Below are positions 43,354 to 52,240 of a stretch of 59,246 bases of DNA, in pieces. Position 1 is the first letter of the stretch; every line of letters starts with the position of its first letter. The position numbers were made by a program, and so were the translations under genes. Source of the stretch: Burkholderiales bacterium (GTDB lineage Bacteria; Pseudomonadota; Gammaproteobacteria; Burkholderiales; Burkholderiaceae_C); assembly GCA_019509985.1 (NCBI GenBank), contig JAEKLF010000103.1, positions 1-59,246 on the forward strand. Reading direction: 5' to 3'. Under the pieces are notes generated by a model, which was not told the origin of the DNA, ran no database searches, and saw nothing but the letters and a program-made list of their open reading frames with translations.

Positions 43354-44232
43354 TTAGGCGAGCGTGCTCTGCACGCGCTGCGTGGTGTGAATCGTCCTGG
43401 CCAGCTTCTCGGCGTAGGCCGGATCGGTGGCGTAGCCGGCCAGCTGCAAGCCCTTTGCAAAGCCGGCGGCGTTGCCGCTCTGGGCCTGGGCAACGACCTT
43501 GGCATAGCGTTCGTTGCCGCTGATGAGCTTGGCGTAGTCCTTGAAGGCCTCGTCGTAGCTGCCGTAGGCGCGGAACTTGGCCGTGACCCGGTGCGCCTGG
43601 CCGTTGATGACCTCGGTGGTCTGCACGTCGACGGTCTTGCCCGTCCAGCCCGGGCTGGCCTTGATGCCGAAGACGTTGTGGCTCTTGCTGCCGTCGGTGC
43701 CGGTGATCTCGCGCTTGCCCCAGCCGCTCTCGTGTGCGGCCTGGGCGACCATGAAGCTGGCCGGGATGCCGGTGGCGGCCGACGCCGCGCGGGCCGCGGC
43801 GTCGTGTTTCTGGATGAAGCTCTGCACGTGGTTGGGAATGCCCTTGGTGGCCAGCGCCGGCAGCGCCTGGGCCAGCGTCGTCTGGCTGGCCTTCTTGACG
43901 TTCTCGGGCGACAGGTCCTGGATGCCCATCTGGCGCTGCAGCTGCTTCTGGATGGCATCCGACAGCCCGCCCGGCAGGCCACTGAGCTTGCCGGCGAACT
44001 GGGTGTCCAGCATGTCCGTGCCGAGCTGCGTGGCGTTGTTGTCCAGCATGCCGCTGGACAGCGTGGACGCGCGCATGCTCTTCATGACCTCCTGCATGAA
44101 GAGCGACTCGAACTGCTTGGCCGTCTCGCGGATGCCGGCCTTGGGATCGCGGGCGGCGATGCTGCGCAGCTGGTCGACCGAGCGGGTGTCGCTCGCCAGG
44201 CTCTGGCCGGAAATGGACTGGAAGCTGGCCAT
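43354..44232 (-). CDS. flgJ: Flagellar rod assembly protein/muramidase FlgJ
   Basis: 292 aa from ATG 44232; a longer in-frame opening upstream is a shadow of flgI. The N-terminal rod-cap domain (QFESLFMQEVMKSMRASTLS) is fused to a glucosaminidase/muramidase domain with catalytic Glu in AAHESGWGKREI and NVFGIKASPGWTG. It opens the peptidoglycan for the rod. Overlaps the flgI stop (ATGA). Confidence 0.95.
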   Translation of the reverse strand: MASFQSISGQSLASDTRSVDQLRSIAARDPKAGIRETAKQFESLFMQEVMKSMRASTLSSGMLDNNATQLGTDMLDTQFAGKLSGLPGGLSDAIQKQLQRQMGIQDLSPENVKKASQTTLAQALPALATKGIPNHVQSFIQKHDAAARAASAATGIPASFMVAQAAHESGWGKREITGTDGSKSHNVFGIKASPGWTGKTVDVQTTEVINGQAHRVTAKFRAYGSYDEAFKDYAKLISGNERYAKVVAQAQSGNAAGFAKGLQLAGYATDPAYAEKLARTIHTTQRVQSTLA

Positions 44233-45332
44233 CAGATCACCTCGAGCTCGGCGTTCAATGCGCCCGCGCTCTTCAGGGCCTGCAGGATCGCGAGCAGATC
44301 CTGGGGCGTGGCGCCGAGGGAGTTCAGGGCCTTGACGACGTCCGACAGCCGCGCGCCGGCGGGCATCTGGATCAGGCTGCCCGGCTCCTGGCGGATGGAG
44401 ATGTCGGCCTTCTCGGCCACCGTGGTCTGGCCGCCGGACAGCGCGTTGGGCTGGCTGATGATCGGCGTGGAGCTGATCGTCACGGACAGGCTGCCATGGG
44501 CGACCGCGCAGGACGCCAGCGTGACGGCCTGGTTCATGACGATGGAGCCGGTGCGGGCGTTGATGACGACGCGGGCGGCCGGCGTGGCCATGTCGACGGC
44601 GAGGTTCTCGACGTCGGCCAGGAAGGCGACGCGTTCGTCGGGCGCCTGGGGTGCCCGCACGCGCACGACGCGGCCGTCCAGCGCCTGGGCCACGCCCGCG
44701 CCCTTGGCCTTGTTGATGGCCTGGGCGACGGCACGGGCGGTCGCGAAGTCGCTGCTGCTCAGGTCGAACTGGATGGAGTCGCCGTTGGCCAGCGGCGTGG
44801 GCACAGAGCGCTCGACGAGAGCGCCCGCGGGAATGCGGCCGGCGCTCAGGTGGTTGATCTGCACCTTGGAGCCGCCCGCAGAGGCGCCCGCGCCACCGAC
44901 GACCATATTGCCCTGGGCGATGGCGTAGACCTGTCCATCCGCGCCGCGCAGCGGTGTCGCGATCAGCGTGCCGCCGCGCAGGCTCTTGGCATTGCCGATG
45001 GACGAGACATTGATGTCCAGCTGCTGGCCGGGCTGGGCGAACGCCGGCAACTGGGCCGTCACCATGACGGCGGCGATGTTGCGCGGCTGCATGGTCACGC
45101 CCTGGGGCAGCAGCACGCCGAACTGCTGCAGCATCGCCGTCAGGCTTTGCTGGGTGAACGGCGCCTGGGTCGTCTGGTCGCCGGTGCCGTCCAGGCCCAC
45201 GACGAGGCCGTAGCCCGTCAATGGGTTGGAACGCACGCCGGCCACCGAGGCGACTTCCTTGATGCGGACGGCCTGGGCGACCGGGGCCAGCACGATGGCC
45301 AGGCTGAGGAGGAGGACTTGCAGGTACTTCAC
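44232..45332 (-). CDS. flgI: Flagellar P-ring protein FlgI
   Basis: 366 aa from GTG 45332 (VKYLQVLLLSLAIVLAPVAQA), which gives a signal peptide and the normal family length; the ATG at 45473 would bury it. Mature start VRIKEVASVAGVRSNPLTGY is canonical. FlgI forms the peptidoglycan-level bushing. In most relatives flgH is just upstream; here flgH is 7 kb away, so flgI must have its own promoter, which I cannot identify. Confidence 0.94.
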   Translation of the reverse strand: MKYLQVLLLSLAIVLAPVAQAVRIKEVASVAGVRSNPLTGYGLVVGLDGTGDQTTQAPFTQQSLTAMLQQFGVLLPQGVTMQPRNIAAVMVTAQLPAFAQPGQQLDINVSSIGNAKSLRGGTLIATPLRGADGQVYAIAQGNMVVGGAGASAGGSKVQINHLSAGRIPAGALVERSVPTPLANGDSIQFDLSSSDFATARAVAQAINKAKGAGVAQALDGRVVRVRAPQAPDERVAFLADVENLAVDMATPAARVVINARTGSIVMNQAVTLASCAVAHGSLSVTISSTPIISQPNALSGGQTTVAEKADISIRQEPGSLIQMPAGARLSDVVKALNSLGATPQDLLAILQALKSAGALNAELEVI

Positions 45333-45547
45333 TCGACTGATTCTGCGGATCCTTGAGCCCGCGAAGCCGACGAAAAGGACGCCGAGCACCCGCCATTTCC
45401 CAGCCGTGCGGCGTCGGTCGGCCCCAGGCCGGGATTTTTCACGCTGTAAGGCCAGGCGCTTGAGCGCGACCACTGGCCACCTGTGACGTGCTGCGGCGCC
45501 CAGTCAGCACAGCGATCTTTCCTTCCCCTCAATTTTGGAGACCCGAA

Positions 45548-45946
45548 ATGAAACGCCTTTCCCTGCCGACCCTCGTGCTGGCCACTGCCATGGCCACCGT
45601 CGCCGTGCCCGCCGCTGCCCAGAATCTGACCCGTGAACAGGTCAAGATGGACCGCGACGCCTTTCTCGCGCTGATGCGCTGGGACGAACTGACCGGCATG
45701 TGGGTGCTGAAGTCCAACATGGAGCCGCCCAAGGGCGTCATGTCGCGCGCCGAGGTGCTGGCCATGCGCGACCAGTTCCTGCGCATGAACGTCTATGACG
45801 ACACCGTCGGCAGCTGGGTGCCCATCAAGGCGCCGCGCGACATGAGCACGCTGACCCGCGAGCAGGTCAACATGGAGACACTGCGCTTCCTGATGATGTA
45901 CCGCTACGACGAGTCGCGGAACGAGTGGATCAGCCGCATGCGCTGA
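45548..45946 (+). CDS. Small secreted protein with three internal repeats
   Basis: 132 aa. Sec signal peptide MKRLSLPTLVLATAMATVAV with cleavage near AAAQ. The mature ~108 aa are three copies of one motif: LTREQVKMDRDAFLALMRWD, MSRAEVLAMRDQFLRMNVYD and LTREQVNMETLRFLMMYRYD, each followed by a short turn and a Trp (MWVLK, SWVPIK, EWISR). I know no family for it. Good Shine-Dalgarno (GGAGA). First gene of the plus-strand module inserted between flgH and flgI. A 9 bp hairpin follows. Confidence 0.75.
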   Translation: MKRLSLPTLVLATAMATVAVPAAAQNLTREQVKMDRDAFLALMRWDELTGMWVLKSNMEPPKGVMSRAEVLAMRDQFLRMNVYDDTVGSWVPIKAPRDMSTLTREQVNMETLRFLMMYRYDESRNEWISRMR

Positions 45947-45954
45947 GGCCTGAT

Positions 45955-45976
45955 GGCCCGGCGCACGCGCCGGGCC
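45955..45976 (+). terminator. Hairpin after the secreted repeat protein
   Basis: GGCCCGGCG-CACG-CGCCGGGCC, a perfect 9 bp stem 9 bp after the stop codon; no T-run follows, so it may be a stabilising or factor-assisted end. Confidence 0.45.
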
Positions 45977-46325
45977 TGCCGGGTGACGCACCGCTGGCCT
46001 GCCGGGATGGCAGGCACGGCCGAGTCCTCGGCTCTCGGCTGAAATGCGCCGGGACCCCGGCGTGACATCCATCCGACGAGGCAGTCGTTACAAATTGCAG
46101 CAAGGTCCTGCACAGGTTGGATTCGTCCTGTCATGACATTCTGTCAATCCCAATCTGGCGCGCTTTGATTGGCTTCCGGGTCGTTCGGCATCCGCCAAGG
46201 CCATCGGCAAAAATCAACGTTTTCCCGCAGAAGACAGGGTTTGAGAGCGTTTCCGGGCAGGTTTTGGCCCCGGATACCGTCTAAACCCGGGGGTGGATCG
46301 CAAGGTTTCTGAATGTGTAGATCGG

Positions 46326-46351
46326 TAAAGTTTTGCATACCGACCCGATTC
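46326..46351 (+). promoter_or_regulatory. Sigma-28-like promoter of the glycosyltransferase operon
   Basis: TAAAGTTT-N10-CCCGATTC: perfect 8-base -35, spacer one base shorter than canonical, CCGAT intact in the -10. The ATG follows 20 bp after the -10. Confidence 0.55.
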
Positions 46352-46370
46352 ATTCGCCTGCCGAGCTGCC

Positions 46371-47465
46371 ATGCCTCCGTTCCTCGAACCGTTGACCCTG
46401 GTTCATGTCGTGTTTTCGTCCCGTATCGCGGGCGGTGAGCGGCATTGCATCGATCTCGCCAACGCCCAATCCGCCCTGGGGCACCGTGTGCACGTCATCG
46501 GTTCGGCTGGTTCGGCCGTGGCCGGTGCGCTGGCGCCGGGCGTGCGTTTTCATGGCCTGAAGCTGCCGCTGCTGCGCGGCTGGCGCGTCGCCGCGCTGGC
46601 GGGCAGCCTGGGCGCCGATGTCTGCCACGGCCACCTCGGCCCGGCCTGCAAGGCCGTCGCCCACGCCCGTCGCGCGGCGCGCGTCGGCACGCTGCATGTC
46701 GGCTACAAGGCCCACCACCACGCACGCCTGGACGGCCTCGTCTGCGTGAATCGCGCCCAGCAGGACGACCTGCCGGCTCGCGATGGCCTGGCCACGGTGA
46801 TCTACAACTGGGCCCCCGAGCGGATGGACCAGCCCGCGGCTCCGGGTTGCCTGCGCACCGAGCTGGGCCTGACGCCCGAGCAGCAACTGGTCGGCACGGT
46901 CGGCCGGCTGGATCCGGCCAAGGGCTTCGATCTGCTGATTGCTGCCTTTCGCGCCCACGCGCCAGCCAATGCGGTGCTGGCCGTGCTGGGTGACGGCCGC
47001 GAAGCCGAGCGCCTGGCGGCGGCGGCGGCAGGCGACCCGCGCGTGCGCCTGCTGGGCTATCGCGCCGACGTCGATCAGGCGCTCAAGTCCTTCGATCTCT
47101 TCGTGTCCTCGTCGCGCGAGGAAGCCTTCCCGCTGGCCATCCTGGAGGCGATGCGGGCCGGGCGCCCCGTGCTGTCCACCGCCACGCAGGGTCCGCGCGA
47201 GATGTTGGCCGGCCAGCCGGCACGTCTCGTGCCGGTGGGCGACGTCAACGCCTTGGGCCATGCCATCGCCGAGGAACTGGCGCGGCTGCGCCCGCTGGCG
47301 CCGCAGGAGCGCATGGTGCGCTACGCGACGGCGGCCTACGATCGCGCCAACGCGGTGGCCCGCACGCTGGGCTTTTATCGCGACGTGATGATCCACCAGG
47401 CCGCCCAGTCCGTGCAGCGCTTCGACGATGACGATCAGGAAGCCTACGCCGCCTGGCATGTTTGA
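46371..47465 (+). CDS. GT4-type glycosyltransferase
   Basis: 364 aa. GT-B fold with an N-terminal acceptor domain (FSSRIAGGERHCIDLANAQS) and a C-terminal nucleotide-sugar domain: VGRLDPAKGFDLLIAAFRAH and the EX7E-type motif SREEAFPLAILEAMRAGRPV. Transfers a sugar from an activated donor; acceptor unknown. No membrane segment. The stop overlaps the next start by one base (TGATG). A sigma-28-like promoter directly upstream suggests late-flagellar expression. Confidence 0.85.
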   Translation: MPPFLEPLTLVHVVFSSRIAGGERHCIDLANAQSALGHRVHVIGSAGSAVAGALAPGVRFHGLKLPLLRGWRVAALAGSLGADVCHGHLGPACKAVAHARRAARVGTLHVGYKAHHHARLDGLVCVNRAQQDDLPARDGLATVIYNWAPERMDQPAAPGCLRTELGLTPEQQLVGTVGRLDPAKGFDLLIAAFRAHAPANAVLAVLGDGREAERLAAAAAGDPRVRLLGYRADVDQALKSFDLFVSSSREEAFPLAILEAMRAGRPVLSTATQGPREMLAGQPARLVPVGDVNALGHAIAEELARLRPLAPQERMVRYATAAYDRANAVARTLGFYRDVMIHQAAQSVQRFDDDDQEAYAAWHV

Positions 47466-48400
47466 TGTTGAAGAGGCCACGCACCGACTTCTGGCAGGTC
47501 GGCATCGTTCCCATTGCCGTTGAAGATGCCGATGCCCACGCCTTGAGCGCGGCGCGCGAGCACATCACCTGGCTGCCCGATGCCGGCCGCTGGCGGTACC
47601 TGGCCGACCCGTTCGGCCTGGTGCGCGGCGACGCGCTGCATGTCTTCGTCGAGGCCTTCGACTACCGCGTCAAACGCGCCACCATCGAGCGGCACGAATT
47701 CGACCTGTCTTTCGGTCCGTCCGACTTGCGCTGGCGCGGCCAGGCCACCGTGCTGGACCTGCCTTTTCACCTGTCCTTCCCTCAGGTTTTCGAGCATGAC
47801 GGCGAGACCTGGATGGTGCCGGAGAGCTTTCAAGCCGGCGAGATCGCGCTCTACCGCGCCACCGACCGCTCCCTGGACCGCTGGGAGCGCCAGTGCGCAC
47901 TGCTGAGCGGCCTGCCCGGCGCGGACGCCTCGCTGGTCGAGCACGGAGGGCGCTGGTGGATGTTCTACACACTGGTCGGCGCGGGCGGACGCGACCAGCG
48001 CGAGCTGCACGTCGCCCACGCGCCGGCGCTGGCCGGGCCGTGGACGCCGCTGGCCGGCAATCCGGTGCGCGTGAATCGTGAGGGCGCTCGCCCGGCCGGC
48101 CGGCCCTTCGTCGCCCATGACGGCGTGCTGACGCTGCCGGTGCAGGACAGCTCCACCGGCTACGGCGGCGCCACGCGGCTGCTGCGCTTCCCGGTGCTGA
48201 CGCCCGAGCGCGTCGTCATCGAGGCCGGCGCCGAGCGCCTGACCGGCGACCTTGTCAGCGACAGTCACACGGCGGGCCTGCACACGTTGTCGGGTTGCGC
48301 GGGCGGCTTCACGCTGATCGACGTGAAGCGCATCGACCGCTCGCGCGGCAGGCAGTGGCTTGACTTCAAGCGCCGCCTGAGACGATTGCTGAAGGGCTGA
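47465..48400 (+). CDS. Five-bladed-propeller-like protein of the glucosamine-IPC-transferase/GH43-like family
   Basis: 311 aa. The blades show the pattern of the domain found beside formyl- and glycosyltransferases in polysaccharide loci: YLADPFGLVRGDALHVFVEA, FHLSFPQVFEHDGETWMVPE and ADASLVEHGGRWWMFYTLVG. Catalytic role is not established for the family; probably carbohydrate-active. Translationally coupled to the glycosyltransferase. Confidence 0.7.
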   Translation: MLKRPRTDFWQVGIVPIAVEDADAHALSAAREHITWLPDAGRWRYLADPFGLVRGDALHVFVEAFDYRVKRATIERHEFDLSFGPSDLRWRGQATVLDLPFHLSFPQVFEHDGETWMVPESFQAGEIALYRATDRSLDRWERQCALLSGLPGADASLVEHGGRWWMFYTLVGAGGRDQRELHVAHAPALAGPWTPLAGNPVRVNREGARPAGRPFVAHDGVLTLPVQDSSTGYGGATRLLRFPVLTPERVVIEAGAERLTGDLVSDSHTAGLHTLSGCAGGFTLIDVKRIDRSRGRQWLDFKRRLRRLLKG

Positions 48401-48421
48401 CCGGCACAAAAAGCTTGCGAT

Positions 48422-48443
48422 GTGTATTGTGTAAGTAATACAC
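48422..48443. promoter_or_regulatory. Inverted-repeat operator of the GntR/ABC operon
   Basis: GTGTATT-N8-AATACAC, a perfect 7 bp inverted repeat just upstream of the regulator gene and overlapping a plausible promoter (TTGCGA-N18-TACACT). The arrangement is typical of autoregulation by YtrA-type GntR repressors. Confidence 0.7.
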
Positions 48444-48451
48444 TGATACGC

Positions 48452-48862
48452 ATGCCAAGCCCGCCGGCCCTTTTCGACATCCACCCGCAGCTGTCCACGC
48501 CCATCTACCGCCAGGTGGTGGAGCAGGTGCAGCGCCTCGTGGCGGGCGGCCAGCTCGGGCCCGGCGATGAACTGCCCAGCGTGCGCGCCGTCGCCGAGCG
48601 CCATGCCATCAACCCGATGACGGTCAGCAAGGCCTACAGCCTGCTCGAGGCGCAAGGCCTGCTGGAGCGGCGACGCGGCGTCGGCATGGTGGTGGCCGAA
48701 GGCGTGCAGACGGCCGGCCCCCGCGCCGACCGTCTGGCGCTGCTGGCCCCGGCCCTGCAGATCGCGGCGCAGCAGGCGGCTCAGCTTGGCATCGAGCCCG
48801 AGGCCGCTCTCGCGGCGTTTGAGCGCGCCCTGCAACAGACAAACAAGGAGCAAGAATCGTGA
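48452..48862 (+). CDS. YtrA-subfamily GntR transcriptional regulator
   Basis: 136 aa from ATG 48452; the ATG at 48422 lies in the operator. The winged helix of the GntR family is clear: PIYRQVVEQVQRLVAGGQLG, then LPSVRAVAERHAINPMTVSK and AYSLLEAQGLLERRRGVG. The short helical C terminus is that of the YtrA group, which usually represses an adjacent ABC transporter. Overlaps the ATPase gene (GTGA). Confidence 0.92.
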   Translation: MPSPPALFDIHPQLSTPIYRQVVEQVQRLVAGGQLGPGDELPSVRAVAERHAINPMTVSKAYSLLEAQGLLERRRGVGMVVAEGVQTAGPRADRLALLAPALQIAAQQAAQLGIEPEAALAAFERALQQTNKEQES

Positions 48863-49704
48863 ACCCTGCACTCGAGGCCAGGCAGTTGTGCGTGGACATC
48901 AACGGGCCCAGCTGGAGCGCCAGCCGCCCCCTCGTTCTCGACCGCATCGACTTCGCCATTCCCGAGGGTGCCGTCGTCGGCCTGGTGGGCCGCAACGGCG
49001 CCGGCAAGAGCACGCTGATGCGCTGCCTGCTCGGCCTGACGACGCCCGCCTCCGGCGAATCACGCCTGCTCGGCGCACCCAGCCTGAAACTCCCCGACGC
49101 GGTGCTGGAGCGCCTGGGCTACGCGGCGCAGACACCCGACCTGTTCCCGCGTCTCACGGGCGAAGAGCACCTGGAGGAAATAGCCGCCGTCTACCCCGGC
49201 GTGCACATGCGCGATGCCGTCGCGCTGGCCGGGCGCCTGGACCTCGGTCTGGCCAGGCGCGCCGGGGAGCTGTCCCAGGGCGACCAGCAGAAGCTTGCCG
49301 TCGTGCTGGCACTGGCCCACGACCCCGATCTGCTGCTGCTGGACGAACCGGTGGCGAGCCTCGACCCGATCTCGCGCCGCGACTTCATGCGCGCGCTGTT
49401 CGCCATGCGCCGCAAGCCGTCGCCGCGCACGGTGCTGGTGTCCAGCCACCTGCTGAGCGACCTGGAGCGGGTGGTCAGCCATGTGATGTTCCTGCGCGAG
49501 GGGCGTTTGCAGCTGTTCATCGAATGGGACGAGGCCGTCGAGCACCTGCGCGCGCTGCCCCGCGCGGTGCGGCCGGCGCAGCTGGGTGCGGGCGAGCTGC
49601 ACTGGGCGGCTCGGCAGCTGCTGGTGGACGCCCGCCTGCATCCCGAGGCCGCCGCGATGCCGGCCCTGGGCATGGAAGACCTGCTGGAGCTGTTGAACTC
49701 ATGA
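48859..49704 (+). CDS. ABC transporter ATP-binding protein
   Basis: 281 aa, GTG start. Walker A GLVGRNGAGKSTLM, Q-loop YAAQTPDLFP, signature LSQGDQQKLAV, Walker B DLLLLDEPVASLDP and the switch His in SSHLLSDLE are all intact. With the following membrane protein it forms a YtrB/export-type transporter; substrate unknown. Confidence 0.93.
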   Translation: MNPALEARQLCVDINGPSWSASRPLVLDRIDFAIPEGAVVGLVGRNGAGKSTLMRCLLGLTTPASGESRLLGAPSLKLPDAVLERLGYAAQTPDLFPRLTGEEHLEEIAAVYPGVHMRDAVALAGRLDLGLARRAGELSQGDQQKLAVVLALAHDPDLLLLDEPVASLDPISRRDFMRALFAMRRKPSPRTVLVSSHLLSDLERVVSHVMFLREGRLQLFIEWDEAVEHLRALPRAVRPAQLGAGELHWAARQLLVDARLHPEAAAMPALGMEDLLELLNS

Positions 49705-50891
49705 AGACCGCCTCTTTCAGCCTTTCCGAGACGTGGCAGCTTCGCCTGGCGCCGGCGCTGTTGCTGCCCAGCGTGGTGTCGCTTTTCGGCGCGCTGCTGG
49801 CCTGGGCAATGGCGGCTGCCGACTGGCGCAGCACCTGGCCGCTGACCTTCATCACCGGATTGCAGGCCACGTTGTTGTTGTCGGGCGCAGCCTTCGTCGC
49901 CGGTCAACATGACGCCATGCAGGACTGCTGGCAGCGCCGCGTGGCCCCGTCGTCGGCGCTGCGGCGCGTGCGGCGAGCCTTCCTGGCACTGCTGGCCCAT
50001 CTCGCCGCGCGGGCCGTGGTCGGGCCGCTGTTGATGGTGGCCGCACTGGCCTGGTTGCAGCCGGGCTGGGACCTGCTGCTCCGGGCCGCCGCGGTGCTGC
50101 TGGTGCTGGCGTCGATGCTGCTCGTGGGCGCCTTGTTGGGCACGCGCCTGCAAGGCCGCGTGTCGGCCTGGATGGCCGCCGGGCGGCGTCCCCTGTCGGT
50201 GCGGGCGTGGCTGTTGAAGGGCGGGCCGCGGCGCTGGCGACGTGTCTGGACTGAGCAGGAGGCCTACTTGACCAAGCGCAGTGGCGGGCTGTTGATCTGG
50301 CTGACGCTGATACCGCAGACTCTGATCCAGGCGCCGCGCTGGCGCTTCCACGCCTGGGGCAAAACCTTGACGAGCGGCTGGGACATCGTCTGGATCGGGC
50401 TCTGGATGCTGATGCTGTGCCTGTACATCAACGCCGCCACCATCGGCCCGCCGCTGCACTGGCGCGTGCGGCTGGCGCCGGGCGGCCTGTCCGCGTCGGC
50501 CTGGGCGCGGCGCATGGTGGCCGGCTCGATGCTCAGTGCGATGGCCTGCGTGTCGGCAGCACTGGCGCTGAGCATGGCGGTCAGCGACCCGGACCTGCGC
50601 GCCGTCCAGCTGACGGCCTGGGCACCCGTCATGGCCGACACCCTTCTGGCGGTGACTTGCGCGCTGTGGCTGCGCGGCCAGCGCAACGACAACGCGCGGG
50701 TTCTGTGGGCCGGCGTCGGCCTCGGGCTGGGCACCTGGCTGCTGCTGGGCGGTGCCCGTGCGTTCGGCTTCACGCCGCAGCGAGGCGTGGCCCTGCTGGC
50801 GGCGGAGCTGGCGCTGGCCCTCGGATTTGCAGTGGCCGCGCAACGCGGCTGGGCGCGGCAGGACCTGAACCGGCTCGTGCCGCGCGCCTGA
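49701..50891 (+). CDS. ABC transporter membrane protein
   Basis: 396 aa, about 10-12 hydrophobic segments, for example LLLPSVVSLFGALLAWAMAA, LLRAAAVLLVLASMLLVGAL and LLAAELALALGFAVAA. No recognisable family beyond ABC-2-like permeases. Its ATG overlaps the ATPase stop (ATGA), which marks it as the partner. Confidence 0.8.
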   Translation: MKTASFSLSETWQLRLAPALLLPSVVSLFGALLAWAMAAADWRSTWPLTFITGLQATLLLSGAAFVAGQHDAMQDCWQRRVAPSSALRRVRRAFLALLAHLAARAVVGPLLMVAALAWLQPGWDLLLRAAAVLLVLASMLLVGALLGTRLQGRVSAWMAAGRRPLSVRAWLLKGGPRRWRRVWTEQEAYLTKRSGGLLIWLTLIPQTLIQAPRWRFHAWGKTLTSGWDIVWIGLWMLMLCLYINAATIGPPLHWRVRLAPGGLSASAWARRMVAGSMLSAMACVSAALALSMAVSDPDLRAVQLTAWAPVMADTLLAVTCALWLRGQRNDNARVLWAGVGLGLGTWLLLGGARAFGFTPQRGVALLAAELALALGFAVAAQRGWARQDLNRLVPRA

Positions 50892-50927
50892 CGCCATACT
50901 TGCGGGGCACCTCAAACGAGCCCCCGC

Positions 50928-52184
50928 ATGAACCTCGCCGACCGCATCACAGCCGCCACCGCGCAGTTGGAATCCCAGGTCATCGCCTGGCGCCGCGACC
51001 TGCATGCCCACCCCGAGCTGGGCAACCGCGAGTTCCGCACTGCGTCCATCATCGCCGAGCACCTGCGCTCGCTGGGCTTCGACGAGATCAAGACCGGCGT
51101 CGCCCACACTGGCGTCGTCGGCCTGCTCAAGGGCGGCAAGCCCGGTGGCGTCGTCGCACTGCGGGCAGACATGGATGGGCTGCCGGTCACCGAGGAGGTG
51201 GAGCTGCCCTTTGCCTCCAAGGCCCGCGCGGTCTGGAACGGCGAGGAGGTCGGCGTCATGCATGCCTGCGGGCACGACTGCCATGTCGCCATCCTGATGG
51301 GCGTGGCCAGCATCCTGGCCAGCCTGCGCGCCGACATCCCCGGCACGGTGAAGTTCCTCTTCCAGCCCGCCGAGGAGATGCCGCCCGAGGGCGAGGAGGG
51401 CGGCGCGGCGCTGATGATCAAGGAAGGCGCGCTGGAGAACCCGACGCCGCAGGCCATCTTCGGCCTGCATGTCACGTCGCGCCAGCCGGTGGGCGTCATC
51501 GGCTACCGGCCCGGGCCGACGATGGCCAGCTCCGACAAGCTCAAGATCACCGTGCAGGGCAAGCAGACCCACGGTGCGGCGCCGTGGCTGGGCGTGGACC
51601 CCATCGTCACATCGGCGCAGATCGTGCTGGGCCTGCAGACCATCGTCAGCCGCACGCTCGACCTGAACCGCGAGCCTGCCGTCGTCACCATCGGCGCGAT
51701 CAAGGGCGGCGTGCGCGAGAACATCATCCCGGACTCGGTCGAGATGCGCGGCACCATCCGCAGCTTCGACGAGGACATGCGCGACGCCATCCACGAGCGC
51801 GTGACCCAGCTCGCCGAAGGCATCTCTGCCGGCTCGCGTGCGACCTGCAAGGTCTGCATCACGAAGAACTACCCGGTCACGCGCAACGACCCGGTGCTGA
51901 CCGAACAGATGGTGCCGACGCTGACCCGCGTGGCCAGCACCGGCCCGCGGCCCATGGGCATCGAGGTCGTGCCCAAGGCCACCGGCGCGGAGGACTTTTC
52001 CTTCTTCCAGCGGCTGATCCCGGGCCTGTTCTTCTTCGTCGGCGTGACGCCGCCTGACATCGAACCGAGCAAGGCCTACTCCAACCATTCGCCGCGCTTC
52101 GTCGTCGACGAGCGCGGGCTGGAGGTGGGCGTCAGGGCGCTGGCGAACCTCGCCATCGATTACCTGAGCAGCAAGGCTGGCTGA
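50928..52184 (+). CDS. M20-family amidohydrolase
   Basis: 418 aa. Zinc-dependent hydrolase of the hippurate/N-acyl-amino-acid group. Metal and catalytic motifs are present: WRRDLHAHPELGN, ALRADMDGLPVTE, MHACGHDCHVAILMG and FQPAEE. No signal peptide, so cytoplasmic. 36 bp after the permease; could cleave an imported conjugate, which is inference. Last gene of the inserted module. Confidence 0.92.
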   Translation: MNLADRITAATAQLESQVIAWRRDLHAHPELGNREFRTASIIAEHLRSLGFDEIKTGVAHTGVVGLLKGGKPGGVVALRADMDGLPVTEEVELPFASKARAVWNGEEVGVMHACGHDCHVAILMGVASILASLRADIPGTVKFLFQPAEEMPPEGEEGGAALMIKEGALENPTPQAIFGLHVTSRQPVGVIGYRPGPTMASSDKLKITVQGKQTHGAAPWLGVDPIVTSAQIVLGLQTIVSRTLDLNREPAVVTIGAIKGGVRENIIPDSVEMRGTIRSFDEDMRDAIHERVTQLAEGISAGSRATCKVCITKNYPVTRNDPVLTEQMVPTLTRVASTGPRPMGIEVVPKATGAEDFSFFQRLIPGLFFFVGVTPPDIEPSKAYSNHSPRFVVDERGLEVGVRALANLAIDYLSSKAG

Positions 52185-52209
52185 CGCGGGCCGGCCTCCC
52201 AAACAAATC

Positions 52210-52240
52210 GGGGCTGCCTCGACCAGGCGGGCGCAGCCCC
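52210..52240 (+). terminator. Hairpin after the amidohydrolase
   Basis: GGGGCTGC - 15 nt - GCAGCCCC, an 8 bp perfect stem 26 bp after the stop; no T-run. Confidence 0.45.

Larger units (their letters stand above)
45947..46370. other. 424 bp intergenic region before the glycosyltransferase
   Basis: No gene seen. It has a hairpin at 45955-45976, a noticeably AT-richer stretch from about 46090 to 46350, and a sigma-28-like promoter at its 3' end. Confidence 0.6.

Noticed and set aside
43354..45396. A 680 aa open frame covering flgJ and extending over flgI
   Set aside because: The N-terminal 388 residues are an out-of-frame reading of flgI; the true flgJ starts at 44232.
49191..52202. A 1003 aa minus-strand open frame opposite the ABC and M20 genes
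   Set aside because: Compositional artefact (Arg/Gln/His/Ala/Gly-rich, no domain); three overlapping plus-strand genes with clear motifs explain the region.
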